A DNA stretch of 64,000 bases, from NCBI GenBank assembly GCA_018267095.1, contig JAFDZC010000001.1, positions 62,001-126,000 of the forward strand. The letters run 5' to 3'. Below, one piece after another: positions 8,610-17,960 of this stretch. This DNA comes from Bacteroidota bacterium (GTDB lineage Bacteria; Bacteroidota; Bacteroidia; Flavobacteriales; Flavobacteriaceae). The position numbers and the translations under genes are program-made. The notes under the pieces are model-generated. The model did not search any database. It had not been told where the DNA came from and worked only from the letters and a program-made list of their open reading frames with translations. Numbering within the stretch: the stretch's first letter is position 1; every line of letters begins with the position of its first letter.

Positions 8610-9767
8610 ATGAAACGATTGAAAAAAACACTCATTGGTCTGACGCTGTTTTTTGCTGTGACCGTTGGTTTGTTGTATGCTTTTAATTTAGATTATTTGC
8701 TGACGGCCATCAGAACGGTTTATCTCACCGGCCACACCACAGCTTATTTAGACGATTACAAAAAGTTTGACAACCGAATGCTTCCGGCGAGTAAGCAGCC
8801 GCAGCCGTGGGCTTATGCTCAAGATTACAATTCGATTAAACCCACACAAACCTTGGAGCAATGGCATCAAAAGTTGGGTTCAGTAGCGTTTCTGATCATC
8901 AAAAACGACAGCCTTTGGAATGAAAGTTATTATGACCATTACACCAAAGACACACCGTCCAATTCTTTTTCTATGGCCAAAAGCATCGTGTCGGCATCAC
9001 TCGGAAAAGCCATCATGCAAGGCAAAATCAGAAGTTTAGATCAGAAGGTTTCAGATTTTTTTCCGCAGTTTGCCCAAGGAAAATCAGCAACGATGACCGT
9101 CGGAGATTTGTCGTCCATGGCTTCCGGACTCGACTGGGATGAATCGTATTACAGTCCGTTTTCCATTACCACACGTGCGTATTTTGATACCGATTTGACT
9201 TCGGTGATTTTGGGTCTCAAAGGAATCGATTCGCCCGGAAAATACTATAAATATCTCAGCGGCAACACCCAACTTTTGGGCATGTGCATCGAGAAAGCCA
9301 CCGGAATGAGCCTCGCGGATTATGTTGCGCAGAATTTCTGGAATCCGATGGGCGCCGAAAACCCAGCCCTATGGCAAACCGACCACCCAGACGGAATCGT
9401 CAAAGCTTATTGTTGTTTTGCCAGCAATGCGCGTGATTTTGCTCGTTTTGGGAAGCTCTACAAACAATCCGGCAAATGGAACGGCGCGACTTTACTCGAC
9501 AGTACTTTTATTGCCCGCTCTACAAAACCTCGATTTGTAGATTCACCCGAATATGGCTACGGTTGGTGGCTGTGCACTTATCACGACAAAAAAGTCTTTT
9601 ATATGCGCGGACATCTCGGACAATATGTGATTGTGATACCGCAAGACGATTTAATCATCGTTCGATTGGGCAACCGAACGCAACACAGCAGCACCGGCAA
9701 TCCACACAGCGATGACTTTTATGTTTGGCTTGATGAAAGCTACAAGATGTTGGCGCAACGAAAATAA
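8610..9767 (+). CDS. Serine hydrolase of the class C beta-lactamase family
   Basis: The 385-residue protein has an N-terminal membrane-spanning or uncleaved signal segment (residues about 8-27). The catalytic S-x-x-K is SMAK at residues 121-124, followed by YKYLSGN for the Tyr-containing second motif and RGHLGQY near the C-terminus. This is the beta-lactamase/D-alanyl-D-alanine carboxypeptidase/esterase fold; the substrate cannot be told from sequence. It is convergent with the following gene, with only two bases between their stops. Confidence 0.85.
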   Translation: MKRLKKTLIGLTLFFAVTVGLLYAFNLDYLLTAIRTVYLTGHTTAYLDDYKKFDNRMLPASKQPQPWAYAQDYNSIKPTQTLEQWHQKLGSVAFLIIKNDSLWNESYYDHYTKDTPSNSFSMAKSIVSASLGKAIMQGKIRSLDQKVSDFFPQFAQGKSATMTVGDLSSMASGLDWDESYYSPFSITTRAYFDTDLTSVILGLKGIDSPGKYYKYLSGNTQLLGMCIEKATGMSLADYVAQNFWNPMGAENPALWQTDHPDGIVKAYCCFASNARDFARFGKLYKQSGKWNGATLLDSTFIARSTKPRFVDSPEYGYGWWLCTYHDKKVFYMRGHLGQYVIVIPQDDLIIVRLGNRTQHSSTGNPHSDDFYVWLDESYKMLAQRK

Positions 9768-9769
9768 TC

Positions 9770-11128
9770 TTATTCAATGAGCACTTTTTTGCGCTCGATG
9801 ATTTTTTGATTCGCATCGAGCAATTGCAAAATGTACAGACCGGAAGCTAGTTCACTTACATTGATTTGCGGAGTAAAAACACCTTCGCTGATTTGTCTTC
9901 CCAGACTATTCGACAGTTTATATGATTTGAATTGTACCGAAGAATCAACGTGTAAAACATTGTGCGCAGGCATCGGATACAACAGAATGGATGAATTAGC
10001 TGTAGGGTTTTGAACGCTCATCGCCGCCGGATTTTTGAGCTCAATAATGCGGTCGTCGGTAGCGCCCGGACTGCCCGCATAATCTTTGTTTGAAGTACAA
10101 ATAAAAACACGTCCGTCGGGAATCACCACCACATCGCGCAATCGGCCATAAGTATTGACCAGATAAATGTTTTGCTGTACAACCTGCGTTCCGTCATCGC
10201 TCAGTTTGAGCTGAATGAGTTCTTTATTTTTCAAAACGACCAGTAAAAGCGAATTATTCCACTCGGGAATGGCGTTGTTTTGATAATAATCAACCCCTGC
10301 CGGCGCAATCGATGGTGACCAAGACCAAATGGGTTCGGCTACATTATTGGCGTTGCAAAAGGTAATTTCGGCAGCGGTATTACAAACTCCTTCAACGGTC
10401 GGCCAGCCATAATTTCGGTTGGCTTCGATGATGTTGACTTCATCATTGGCTGAGGTTCCGTGTTCGGTGCTGTAAAATTTTCCGTTGGCATAGCACAAAC
10501 CTTGCGGGTTTCGGTGGCCGAAGGAATAAATGTAACTTCCGGCCGTTGGGTTGTCGTCAGGAATACTTCCGTCTAAGTTCATGCGCAACACTTTTCCATT
10601 GATTGAGTTCAGATTTTGCGCCACTGCCGGCGTTGCATACGTATCGCCCAAACAGATGTAGAGTTTGTCGTCTAAAATGACCATACGCGAACCGTTGTGT
10701 GAAACTCCGGCCGGAATGCTGCCCAAGATCAAAGTCGGATTGATCAGCATGTTGTTGGCCGTGTCGTATTCATATCGAACAATTTTAGAAGTTGTATTCG
10801 TGTAGGCATAATGCACATACAAATAATGATTGTTGTTGAAATCCGGATGCAAAACCAACGAATGCAAACCCACGCTAAAGCCAAAAAGCGCTACATCGCT
10901 CAAAGCAAAAACCTGTTGAATTTCATAAGTATTCGGATTCATTCTTTTGATGTTGCCCGAGAGTTCCGTAAACCAAATCCAGCCATCAGGCCCATAGGTC
11001 ATATCCCAAGGAACACTCAGATTAGTTGCCACGACGGTGTTGGTGAGTACGGTGTTGCCCAGATTGATTTGCGACTGGGCAAAACAAGGCAGTAGGCAAG
11101 TAGCCCACAGAAGGAATTTCTTTTTCAT
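9770..11128 (-). CDS. Secreted PQQ-dependent sugar dehydrogenase-like protein with T9SS sorting domain
   Basis: A 452-residue secreted protein with signal peptide MKKKFLLWATCLLPCFAQS. The glucose/sorbosone dehydrogenase beta-propeller follows, with NLSVPWDMTYGPDGWIWFTE, SHNGSRMVILDDKLYICLGD, GHRNPQGLCY and an EHGTSANDEVN segment typical of soluble PQQ-dependent dehydrogenases. The last 75 residues (ILLYPMPAHNVLHVD through ASGLYILQLLD) form a type A C-terminal sorting domain of the type IX secretion system. It probably oxidises sugars at the cell surface or outside; whether the organism makes PQQ is not shown here. Confidence 0.85.
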   Translation of the reverse strand: MKKKFLLWATCLLPCFAQSQINLGNTVLTNTVVATNLSVPWDMTYGPDGWIWFTELSGNIKRMNPNTYEIQQVFALSDVALFGFSVGLHSLVLHPDFNNNHYLYVHYAYTNTTSKIVRYEYDTANNMLINPTLILGSIPAGVSHNGSRMVILDDKLYICLGDTYATPAVAQNLNSINGKVLRMNLDGSIPDDNPTAGSYIYSFGHRNPQGLCYANGKFYSTEHGTSANDEVNIIEANRNYGWPTVEGVCNTAAEITFCNANNVAEPIWSWSPSIAPAGVDYYQNNAIPEWNNSLLLVVLKNKELIQLKLSDDGTQVVQQNIYLVNTYGRLRDVVVIPDGRVFICTSNKDYAGSPGATDDRIIELKNPAAMSVQNPTANSSILLYPMPAHNVLHVDSSVQFKSYKLSNSLGRQISEGVFTPQINVSELASGLYILQLLDANQKIIERKKVLIE

Positions 11129-11329
11129 AGTATAGCTCTTTTAGTTTGTTTTGATAATTAGCTGAAAACCAAATCAAAACAATCACCTTAAAAGTAAACA
11201 AATATTTCTTAGGGTTGACACGATGAACTCAAGGCAAGTGATTTTTTCAAATCTATTTTTAAGAATCCAAAAAAAGAAATCGCTAAATTGCAGCTTCTAA
11301 AAGCCGTTTAACTCTTAATTTTACACGCC

Positions 11330-12043
11330 ATGATTCAAAAAATTTTACTCAGCAACATTCTGTTTCTCGACATTGAAACCGTTCCGCAGCAAGAAAACTA
11401 CGAGCAACTTGACTCGGAAATGAAATCGCTTTGGGAACAAAAAACCCAATACCAACGCCGCGATGAATTCACGCCTGAAGACTTTTACGAGCGCGCCGGC
11501 ATTTGGGCCGAATTCGGAAAAATCATTTGTATTTCTGCGGGATATTTTACCCTAAAAGGCGATGTACGTCATTTTCGGGTCACCTCATTTTTTGGCGAAG
11601 AAGTCAAAATACTCAAAGATTTTGCGCAATTACTTCAAGATCATTTTGGCCAGGCCCAACATATTTTGTGCGGTCACAACGCCAAAGAATTTGACATTCC
11701 GTTTATAGCTCGGCGCATGATCATCCACGGAATTGCCTTGCCCGACAAACTCAATTTATTCGGCAAAAAACCATGGGAAGTTCCGCATTTAGACACGCTC
11801 GAACTCTGGAAGTTTGGCGATTACAAACATTTTACCTCGCTCAAATTGCTCACCAAAGTACTCGGGATTCCTTCGTCTAAAAACGACATTGACGGCAGTC
11901 AGGTAGCGCATGTTTTTTATGTAGAAAAAGACATTGACCGCATCATTACTTATTGTGAAAAAGATGTCATTGCCGTGGCTCAGGTATTTTTGCGTTTGCG
12001 CCGCGAAGATTTGCTCATCGACGAAGAAATTTTGCACGTCTGA
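11330..12043 (+). CDS. Predicted 3'-5' exonuclease, DnaQ/PolB-exonuclease-like
   Basis: The 237-residue protein carries the DEDD exonuclease motifs: FLDIETVP (Exo I, residues about 10-17), CGHNAKEFDIPFIARRM (Exo II) and YCEKDVIAVAQVFLRL (Exo III). It resembles the PolB-related 3'-5' exonuclease group found as stand-alone proteins in Bacteroidota. Upstream TAATTTTA at 11316-11323 resembles a -7 element. A role in DNA repair or nucleic acid turnover is inferred from the fold. Confidence 0.85.
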   Translation: MIQKILLSNILFLDIETVPQQENYEQLDSEMKSLWEQKTQYQRRDEFTPEDFYERAGIWAEFGKIICISAGYFTLKGDVRHFRVTSFFGEEVKILKDFAQLLQDHFGQAQHILCGHNAKEFDIPFIARRMIIHGIALPDKLNLFGKKPWEVPHLDTLELWKFGDYKHFTSLKLLTKVLGIPSSKNDIDGSQVAHVFYVEKDIDRIITYCEKDVIAVAQVFLRLRREDLLIDEEILHV

Positions 12044-12064
12044 CCGACTATTTAGTTATTTTTA
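12032..12064 (+). promoter_or_regulatory. Predicted promoter of the SpmAB-like gene
   Basis: TTG at 12032-12034 and TATTTTTA at 12057-12064 are separated by 22 bases, within the flavobacterial TTG-N17-23-TAnnTTTG pattern with one mismatch in the -7 element. The -33 TTG lies inside the end of the exonuclease gene. Confidence 0.35.
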
Positions 12065-12079
12065 CCAAAAAAGTACTTT

Positions 12080-13519
12080 ATGGTTCTCAGTAGATTTTGG
12101 TTGGTGATTTTTATTTCATCGATTCTTTTTGTAGTGGTCAGTCTGGCCTCGGGAAGTCAATATACCATTGATTATGTGCTCAACGGAAAAAAAGACGATC
12201 CGGTGCTCATTGCTGAAGAGTACAAAAATCAACTGCCGATTTTGCTGCGCGACAGCATTGAAAAAGCACCTGAACAAACTATTGTCATCAACAAAAACGA
12301 GGCGGATGCAGACACTACTTATGTCTACAAAAACCAGACGGTCAAAATTTACAGCGGTGTTCAAAAAGCCGACGGTTTGTTGCCGACTTGTAAAAACACG
12401 CTCATCGATTTGATTCTACCGCTTTTGGCCTATTTGACTTTTTTCTGCGGTCTCATGGAACTGCTCATTGTATCAGGAGCTTCTGAAAAAATGGCGCAAA
12501 AACTCAGTCCGATTTTTGCCAAAGTGTTTCCGTCGGTGCCCAAAAACCACGAGTCGATTTCGTATATGACGCTTAATTTTGCTGCGAACTTTTTAGGACT
12601 CGATTCTGCCGCGACGCCTTTCGGACTCAAAGCCATGGAATCTTTGCAAGAAATCAACCCAGATAAAGACAAAGCCAGCGATGCGCAAATTATGTTTATG
12701 TGTTTGCACGCCGCGGGTTTGACTTTGATTCCGACTTCGATTATTGGCTATCGCGCCGCCGAGAACGCGACCAATCCGGCCGATGTAATGCTGCCGTGTA
12801 TCATTACTTCGTTCATCGGAACCATTGCGGCGCTCATTATTGTCGGTATTCGTCAGCGCATTAATTTTTTGAGTGCAACTTTACTCGTATCGATTATGAG
12901 CGTTGTGGCCGCGATTGTGGGTTTACTGTTCTACATCAACGGACTTGATTTGATTGGCAAAAGCTTCTTTACTTCGAACCTATCGGGCTTGATGCTCGTG
13001 GCGATTATAGGGGCGACACTGGTTTTTTCATTTGCCAACGAGCGAAAATTCACCGAAAAAGGCACCACCATTTTTGACACTTTTGTTGAAGGCTCCAAAA
13101 ACGGAATGAACACCGGTGTGAAGATTTTCCCGTATGTTTTAGCGATGTTGGTTGCGATTTCTTTTTTCAGAAACAGCGGCTTGTTTGAAATCATCAGCAA
13201 CGGAATTTCATTTGTCTTTGCGCATATAGGCGTATCGAAAGAAATCACCGATTCACTGCCGGTAGCCATGTTGCGTCCGTTTAGTTCAGGCGGTTCGCGT
13301 GGCTTTATGATTGATGCCATGCGCAATTTCGGGCCGGATTCATTTACAGGCAGATTAGTCTGTATTTTTCAATGCAGCGCCGAAACAACCTTTTACGTGA
13401 TAGCCGTTTATTTTGGTTCGGTCAACATCAAAAACACACGTTATACATTAGGCACGATGCTCTTGGTGGATTTTATTTGCGTCTTGGCTGCAGTGTTGGT
13501 GGCCGGCTGGTTTTTTTAA
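12080..13519 (+). CDS. Nucleoside-recognition (Gate) domain membrane protein, SpmA-SpmB fusion type
   Basis: The 479-residue polytopic protein has an N-terminal transmembrane segment, an approximately 80-residue soluble insert, and two successive Gate/nucleoside-recognition domains, the first with LPLLAYLTFFCGLMELLIVSG and LNFAANFLGLDSAATPFGLKAM, the second from NGMNTGVKIFPYVLAMLVAI. This corresponds to Bacillus SpmA and SpmB joined in one chain, as is common in Bacteroidota. SpmAB are needed for spore core dehydration in Bacillus; in a non-sporulating organism the transported molecule is unknown. Confidence 0.85.
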   Translation: MVLSRFWLVIFISSILFVVVSLASGSQYTIDYVLNGKKDDPVLIAEEYKNQLPILLRDSIEKAPEQTIVINKNEADADTTYVYKNQTVKIYSGVQKADGLLPTCKNTLIDLILPLLAYLTFFCGLMELLIVSGASEKMAQKLSPIFAKVFPSVPKNHESISYMTLNFAANFLGLDSAATPFGLKAMESLQEINPDKDKASDAQIMFMCLHAAGLTLIPTSIIGYRAAENATNPADVMLPCIITSFIGTIAALIIVGIRQRINFLSATLLVSIMSVVAAIVGLLFYINGLDLIGKSFFTSNLSGLMLVAIIGATLVFSFANERKFTEKGTTIFDTFVEGSKNGMNTGVKIFPYVLAMLVAISFFRNSGLFEIISNGISFVFAHIGVSKEITDSLPVAMLRPFSSGGSRGFMIDAMRNFGPDSFTGRLVCIFQCSAETTFYVIAVYFGSVNIKNTRYTLGTMLLVDFICVLAAVLVAGWFF

Positions 13520-13567
13520 TCGAATTCGTTTTTACATTTTTTCCAAATAGAAAACGGTTATCTAACA

Positions 13568-13603
13568 AAAAGCCCCGATTTTATTAAAACAGGGGCCTTT
13601 TTT
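13568..13603. terminator. Bidirectional terminator between convergent genes
   Basis: GCCCC (13572-13576) and GGGGC (13592-13596) form a hairpin flanked by A-rich sequence on the left and a T run on the right, so it can act for the SpmAB-like gene on the plus strand and the DUF2167 gene on the minus strand. Confidence 0.7.
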
Positions 13604-13613
13604 ATAAATCTAA

Positions 13614-14624
13614 CTAAGTGTTTTCACCTTCTTTTTCGGGTAAACGCTCATCGTGTTCACTATTCGCGTCAGGAGTTTCTTGTGGTTTGTCTTCAGTAGT
13701 TGTTGAAGATTCTTCTAATAACGGAGTCGGCTCGTTTTCATTTTCAGGTTCGCCTTTATCTTTGGAGAAAAAACTCTGAATCTTCTTTTTAAATGCTCCG
13801 AAAAAGCCCAATAAAGCCAAAACAATCACTTTTCCGAATTTAGCCAGAATAGCAAAAAAACCAACCTTAGCCAATACTTTTCCGGCCACCAATCCACCGA
13901 TGGTCCAAGCAGCTACCGAATCAACTGATTCATCAAAATCATCATACTGGTAACCGTCATTAAATTGTACGATGTTGAGTACTTTTTGAATATCGCGCTG
14001 AACCAATTTTAATTCTGCTTTGGTAGCAATTGCATTCAAAACCAAAACGCCTTTTCGGCCTAAGATTCTGATGTTGTAATTCAACGTACTTACAGGCTGA
14101 TTGCCAAATTTGATTTCCTTAGCCCAATGCAAAATCTTTCTATCCTTATCATAAAAAGGCTTGGCTGCCCAACCGACAATCGTGATGGCTTCATAACCTT
14201 CTTTTTTTCTGGCTTCATTTTCAGTTTCGGCTTCTTTTTTCATTTCTTCCAACAAATCGTCATAATCGATATCATCGGCATCGTCATCTTTAACATAGCC
14301 AATTTCATCGTATTGGATATTGAATACATAACTATCTTCTGTTAATGCGCCTGTTTTTTCAGGTAAAATCATCCCAAGAGTCATGTTTTCACTTTTTGGA
14401 TTTCCCCATAAATCAACCAAAATCCGCTCAGCTTGTTGGGCATCGAGATATTTAAAGCCGTTTGGGATGACAATTTTTCCGACACCCCCTTTTAGTTCAA
14501 TGGTTCCGTGCTGATAATGAAAGGTTTTTTCAATAGAATCGACTTTGGTTTGGTAATTTTCTTCTTGAGAAAAAATAAGAAGCGTTGAAAGACAGGCGAG
14601 TAGTGTTAAAAAAGTTTTCTTCAT
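13614..14624 (-). CDS. DUF2167 family membrane protein
   Basis: The 336-residue protein has a signal peptide ending around LLIFSQE, then the DUF2167 region with IPNGFKYLDAQQAERILVDL, NIQYDEIGYVKDDDADDIDY and GWAAKPFYDKDRKILHWAK, one or two transmembrane segments at about residues 240-278, and a strongly acidic tail rich in Glu, Pro and Thr. The family function is unknown. Its start codon is the last triplet of a 17-bp inverted repeat in the leader, so translation may be controlled by RNA structure. Confidence 0.85.
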   Translation of the reverse strand: MKKTFLTLLACLSTLLIFSQEENYQTKVDSIEKTFHYQHGTIELKGGVGKIVIPNGFKYLDAQQAERILVDLWGNPKSENMTLGMILPEKTGALTEDSYVFNIQYDEIGYVKDDDADDIDYDDLLEEMKKEAETENEARKKEGYEAITIVGWAAKPFYDKDRKILHWAKEIKFGNQPVSTLNYNIRILGRKGVLVLNAIATKAELKLVQRDIQKVLNIVQFNDGYQYDDFDESVDSVAAWTIGGLVAGKVLAKVGFFAILAKFGKVIVLALLGFFGAFKKKIQSFFSKDKGEPENENEPTPLLEESSTTTEDKPQETPDANSEHDERLPEKEGENT

Positions 14625-14675
14625 ATATAATAGGTTTTCGTTATTGTTTCAAAACCCATTATATATGTGCACATA
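14622..14675 (-). promoter_or_regulatory. Start-codon hairpin and adjoining palindrome upstream of the DUF2167 gene
   Basis: The 17 bases at 14622-14638 and 14651-14667 are inverted copies with one difference, which becomes a G-U pair in the minus-strand RNA, around a 12-base loop. The gene's AUG is the final triplet of the 3' arm. Overlapping the distal arm, TATGTGCACATA (14664-14675) is a perfect 12-base palindrome. A -7-like TATATTTG on the minus strand (14700-14707) would place the transcription start upstream of the whole hairpin. Confidence 0.6.
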
Positions 14676-14832
14676 CTACAGATTGAAAAACAGTATTTTC
14701 AAATATAATATTTTTAAGATACAAATGTTAAAATTCTTTTAAAGCTTCACAAGGTTATAAAACAAACGCCCGGATTCTTAACCACGCTTCAAGGCATTTT
14801 TCATACCTTTACGCAACTTAAAAATCAACCCG

Positions 14833-16440
14833 ATGGACTTTATATATCAGGATCCGTATCCGATTTTAAAAGACGATACCACCTACAAAAAACTCACTTC
14901 CGACTACGTGAAGACCGAAAAATTAGGCGACCGCGAAATTCTTACTGTTGACCCAAAAGGTCTCGAACTTTTGGCCGAAGAAGCCTTGAAAGACGTCTCG
15001 TTCATGCTCCGATCATCACACCTTCAAAAACTGCGCAACATCATTGACGATCCGGAAGCTACCGACAACGATCGATTTGTAGCGTACAATTTATTGCAAA
15101 ATGCTGTCGTAGCGGTAGGCGGTGAATTGCCATCGTGCCAAGATACCGGAACCGCCATCGTTATGGCCAAAAAAGGCGAAAACGTTTATACCGGAGCCGA
15201 TGATGCCGAGTGGCTTTCGCGCGGGATTTTCAATACGTATCAAAACAGAAACTTGCGCTACTCGCAAATTGTGCCGATTTCAATGTTTGAAGAGAAAAAC
15301 TCAGGCTCGAATCTGCCGGCCCAAATTGATATTTATGCCAAAAAAGGAAGCTCGTATGAGTTCTTGTTTTTGGCTAAAGGCGGTGGCTCGGCCAACAAAA
15401 CTTTCCTGTATCAAAAAACCAAATCGTTGCTCAACGAGAAATCTCTGAATGAATTCATCCGCGAGAAAATCATGGATTTAGGCACTTCGGCTTGTCCGCC
15501 GTACCACTTAGCAATTGTCATCGGAGGCACTTCGGCTGAAGCCAATTTAGCAGCTGTCAAAAAAGCATCAGCCGGCTACTACGACCATTTACCCACCACC
15601 GGAAACATGGCTGGTCAAGCGTTTCGCGACATTGAATGGGAAGCGCGCATCCAGCAAATTTGTCAAGAAAGTTCAATCGGTGCTCAGTTTGGCGGGAAAT
15701 ATCTAACCCATGATGTGCGCGTGATTCGTTTGCCGCGTCACGCTGCTTCTTGTCCGGTAGGCATGGGCGTTTCGTGTTCGGCCGACCGCAACATCAAAGG
15801 AAAAATCACCGCCGACGGTATTTTCTTAGAGCAACTCGAGACCAATCCTGCGCAGTTCTTGCCTGAAGTAGCGCCGCACCTCGAAGAGCCCGTGGTTGTG
15901 AACTTAAATCGACCGATGAAAGAAGTCTTGGCCGAATTGTCGCAATATCCCATCAAAACGCGTTTAAAACTCAACGGAACACTCATCGTGGCGCGCGATA
16001 TTGCCCACGCCAAAATCAAAGAATTATTAGATGCGGGACAACCGATGCCCGAGTATTTCAAAAACCATCCGGTGTATTATGCAGGGCCGGCCAAAACCCC
16101 TGAAGGCATGCCGTCGGGCAGTTTTGGTCCTACCACAGCCGGGCGTATGGATGTGTATGTAGAAGAATTCCAAAAACACGGTGGCAGCATGATTATGCTC
16201 GCCAAAGGCAATCGCGGCAAAGAAGTTATGAACGCTTGCAAAACTTACGGAGGTTTCTATTTGGGCTCTATTGGCGGTCCGGCCGCGATTCTTGCCAAAG
16301 AAAACATCCTCTCGGTTGAGGTGGTCGACTTTGAAGAACTCGGCATGGAAGCCGTGCGCAAAATCGAGGTCAAAGATTTCCCGGCGTTTATCATTACCGA
16401 CGACAAAGGCAACGATTTCTTTGCGGCTCTGAGTCACTAA
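14833..16440 (+). CDS. fumA: Class I (iron-sulfur) fumarate hydratase
   Basis: Interconverts fumarate and malate in the TCA cycle. The 535 residues correspond to the class I enzyme with fused alpha and beta parts. Features include [20 protein letters not shown] near residue 97 with a cluster-ligating cysteine, [20 protein letters not shown] and [14 protein letters not shown] with further conserved cysteines, and the C-terminal beta-type region with [15 protein letters not shown] and [16 protein letters not shown]. The oxygen-sensitive [4Fe-4S] cluster makes this enzyme iron-dependent. It is a single-gene unit with a strong terminator. Confidence 0.94.
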   Translation: MDFIYQDPYPILKDDTTYKKLTSDYVKTEKLGDREILTVDPKGLELLAEEALKDVSFMLRSSHLQKLRNIIDDPEATDNDRFVAYNLLQNAVVAVGGELPSCQDTGTAIVMAKKGENVYTGADDAEWLSRGIFNTYQNRNLRYSQIVPISMFEEKNSGSNLPAQIDIYAKKGSSYEFLFLAKGGGSANKTFLYQKTKSLLNEKSLNEFIREKIMDLGTSACPPYHLAIVIGGTSAEANLAAVKKASAGYYDHLPTTGNMAGQAFRDIEWEARIQQICQESSIGAQFGGKYLTHDVRVIRLPRHAASCPVGMGVSCSADRNIKGKITADGIFLEQLETNPAQFLPEVAPHLEEPVVVNLNRPMKEVLAELSQYPIKTRLKLNGTLIVARDIAHAKIKELLDAGQPMPEYFKNHPVYYAGPAKTPEGMPSGSFGPTTAGRMDVYVEEFQKHGGSMIMLAKGNRGKEVMNACKTYGGFYLGSIGGPAAILAKENILSVEVVDFEELGMEAVRKIEVKDFPAFIITDDKGNDFFAALSH

Positions 16441-16482
16441 ATTTTCTGAAGATTGAGAACCTGCAAGGTTTACAAAACAACA

Positions 16483-16508
16483 AAAGCCTCTTTCATCGGA
16501 GGCTTTTT
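16483..16508 (+). terminator. Terminator of fumA
   Basis: AAAGCCTC (16483-16490) pairs with GAGGCTTT (16499-16506) around an eight-base loop and runs into T residues. It lies 42 bases after the fumA stop and is immediately followed by a family A repeat. Confidence 0.8.
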
Positions 16509-16513
16509 TATTG

Positions 16514-16575
16514 GGGCGTGCCCCTGCGGGTCGGGCTGTTCGCGGTGCGCGGCACCCAGCTTCCATCCCTCACGC
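16514..16575 (+). repeat. 62-nt GC-rich structured intergenic repeat, family A, copy 2
   Basis: This is the same 62-nt element as at 4303-4364 with one base difference (CACCCAGC for CACCTAGC). It lies between the fumA terminator and a further GC-rich stretch, in the gap between convergent genes. Confidence 0.85.
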
Positions 16576-16607
16576 GGGCTAAAGTTTCCAATGAAACACC
16601 CAACACA

Positions 16608-16690
16608 CAACTAGCCCTGAGCGAGGCATTGTCGGAGCTCTTGCAGCGCAGCGAAAAAGCGACTGCCGAGCGCAGGACCAAGGCTTTTTT
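16608..16690. repeat. Likely degenerate intergenic repeat related to family B
   Basis: This stretch between convergent genes is rich in GCAGCG/GAGCG units and contains CTAGCCCTGAGCGAGG at its left end. Read on the minus strand it ends in GGGCTAG, like the ends of the family B elements at 45458-45536 and 62790-62870, and has GCGCTGCAAG resembling their CGCTGCAATC. No open reading frame here is convincing. Confidence 0.35.
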
Positions 16691-16724
16691 GAACATCAAT
16701 GTATCGCTTCAAATTATCCCAATG

Positions 16725-17891
16725 CTACTCGACGTGCAAAACCAATCCTTTGAGGTAATGACCTTCAGGATGGTAAATGTTGGTGGGATGATCGGGCCCT
16801 TGGGTGAGTTTGTGCAACACGCGAATGGTGCGCCCGGTTTCAATGGCCGCAGCCGCCACGGTGTTGTAAAACAAGACATCGTCAATGACCTGCGAGCATG
16901 AAAACGTAAACAAAATTCCGTTGGGCGCCAAGGCTTTGAGTCCGGCTATGTTGAGCCGTTTGTAGGCTTGGGTGGCGGTGTGTTTGCTTTTGATGCTTTT
17001 GGCAAAGGCCGGCGGATCAAGCACAATTACATCGTATTGTTGGTTGTGGTTGCGCAGAAACTCAAAAACATCCGAGGCCACCGCCGTATGGTTAGCTTTC
17101 GGGAAATTGAGTTCGGTGTTTTTGGTGGCCAAATCAACCGCTTTTTGTGAAATATCCACCGAAGTGACGAGTTCAGCGCCGGCTTGCAAGGCATAGACCG
17201 AAAAGCCTCCTGTGTAGCAAAAGGTGTTGAGCACTTTCTTGTCTTTAGAAAAGGAACCCAACAATTTTCGGTTGTCGCGCTGATCCAAAAAGAATCCGGT
17301 TTTTTGCCCCTCAACCCAATTGACATGGAATGAAATGCCGTTTTCATGGGCGATGGTTTCGGGCGTGTTTCCTTTTAAGAAAAAGTCGGTTCCGGTGTTG
17401 GGTAGCGTGCCGCTGCTTTTGCAATAAATGGTTTCACATTGGTTCGGGAACGCCTGAGCAATGGCGGTTGCGATGGCTTCCATTTGTTGAAAAATACCCG
17501 AAGCATGCGCTTGCAAAACCCAGTGATTGTGGTAAAAATCTACAATCAATCCGGGAATTCCGTCGCCCTCGCCATGAATCACGCGAAAAGCGTTGGTCTG
17601 CGAAAAATCGAGCAAGGTTGTGCGCACTTGCCAAGCGGCTTGTAGTTTTTGTTTCCAGAAATCAGCGGTAAATGCCTCGTCGCCAAAAGTGAGTAAGCGC
17701 ACCACTATGCTGCCTTTGTCAGAAAAATAACCGTGGCCCAAAGATGTGTTTTTGGCATCGACTACTTCGACCATTTCGCCGTCTTCAATCTCGCGGCTTA
17801 CTCCGTAGACCGCTCCGCTAAAAACCCACGGATGGCGGCGCAGCAGTGATTTTTCTTTACCTGATTTTAAAATTACTTTCGGAAAACTCAT
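16725..17891 (-). CDS. Class I rRNA methyltransferase, RlmI-like
   Basis: The 388-residue protein begins at the ATG at 17891 (MSFPKVILKSGKEKSLLRRH); in-frame codons further upstream give an unlikely extension. An N-terminal PUA domain (residues about 1-75, RHPWVFSGAVYGV) precedes a SAM-dependent methyltransferase with NTFCYTGGFSVYALQ (SAM loop) and VIVLDPPAFAKS (catalytic motif), then SCSQVI for the m5C-type cysteine. This architecture is that of RlmI, the 23S rRNA m5C1962 methyltransferase, or RlmK/L relatives; the exact target base is inferred. It follows scoB on the same strand by about 70 bases. Confidence 0.85.
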   Translation of the reverse strand: MSFPKVILKSGKEKSLLRRHPWVFSGAVYGVSREIEDGEMVEVVDAKNTSLGHGYFSDKGSIVVRLLTFGDEAFTADFWKQKLQAAWQVRTTLLDFSQTNAFRVIHGEGDGIPGLIVDFYHNHWVLQAHASGIFQQMEAIATAIAQAFPNQCETIYCKSSGTLPNTGTDFFLKGNTPETIAHENGISFHVNWVEGQKTGFFLDQRDNRKLLGSFSKDKKVLNTFCYTGGFSVYALQAGAELVTSVDISQKAVDLATKNTELNFPKANHTAVASDVFEFLRNHNQQYDVIVLDPPAFAKSIKSKHTATQAYKRLNIAGLKALAPNGILFTFSCSQVIDDVLFYNTVAAAAIETGRTIRVLHKLTQGPDHPTNIYHPEGHYLKGLVLHVE

Positions 17892-17960
17892 AAGATAAAA
17901 TGAGCCACAAATACACAAGATTAATTATGCATTGTGGCTTACTAAGTGATTTGTATTTTT

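Noticed and set aside
16027-16566. 179-residue minus-strand frame running from fumA through the family A repeat
   Set aside because: It overlaps well-supported fumA and a repeated non-coding element; its apparent start is made by the repeat itself.
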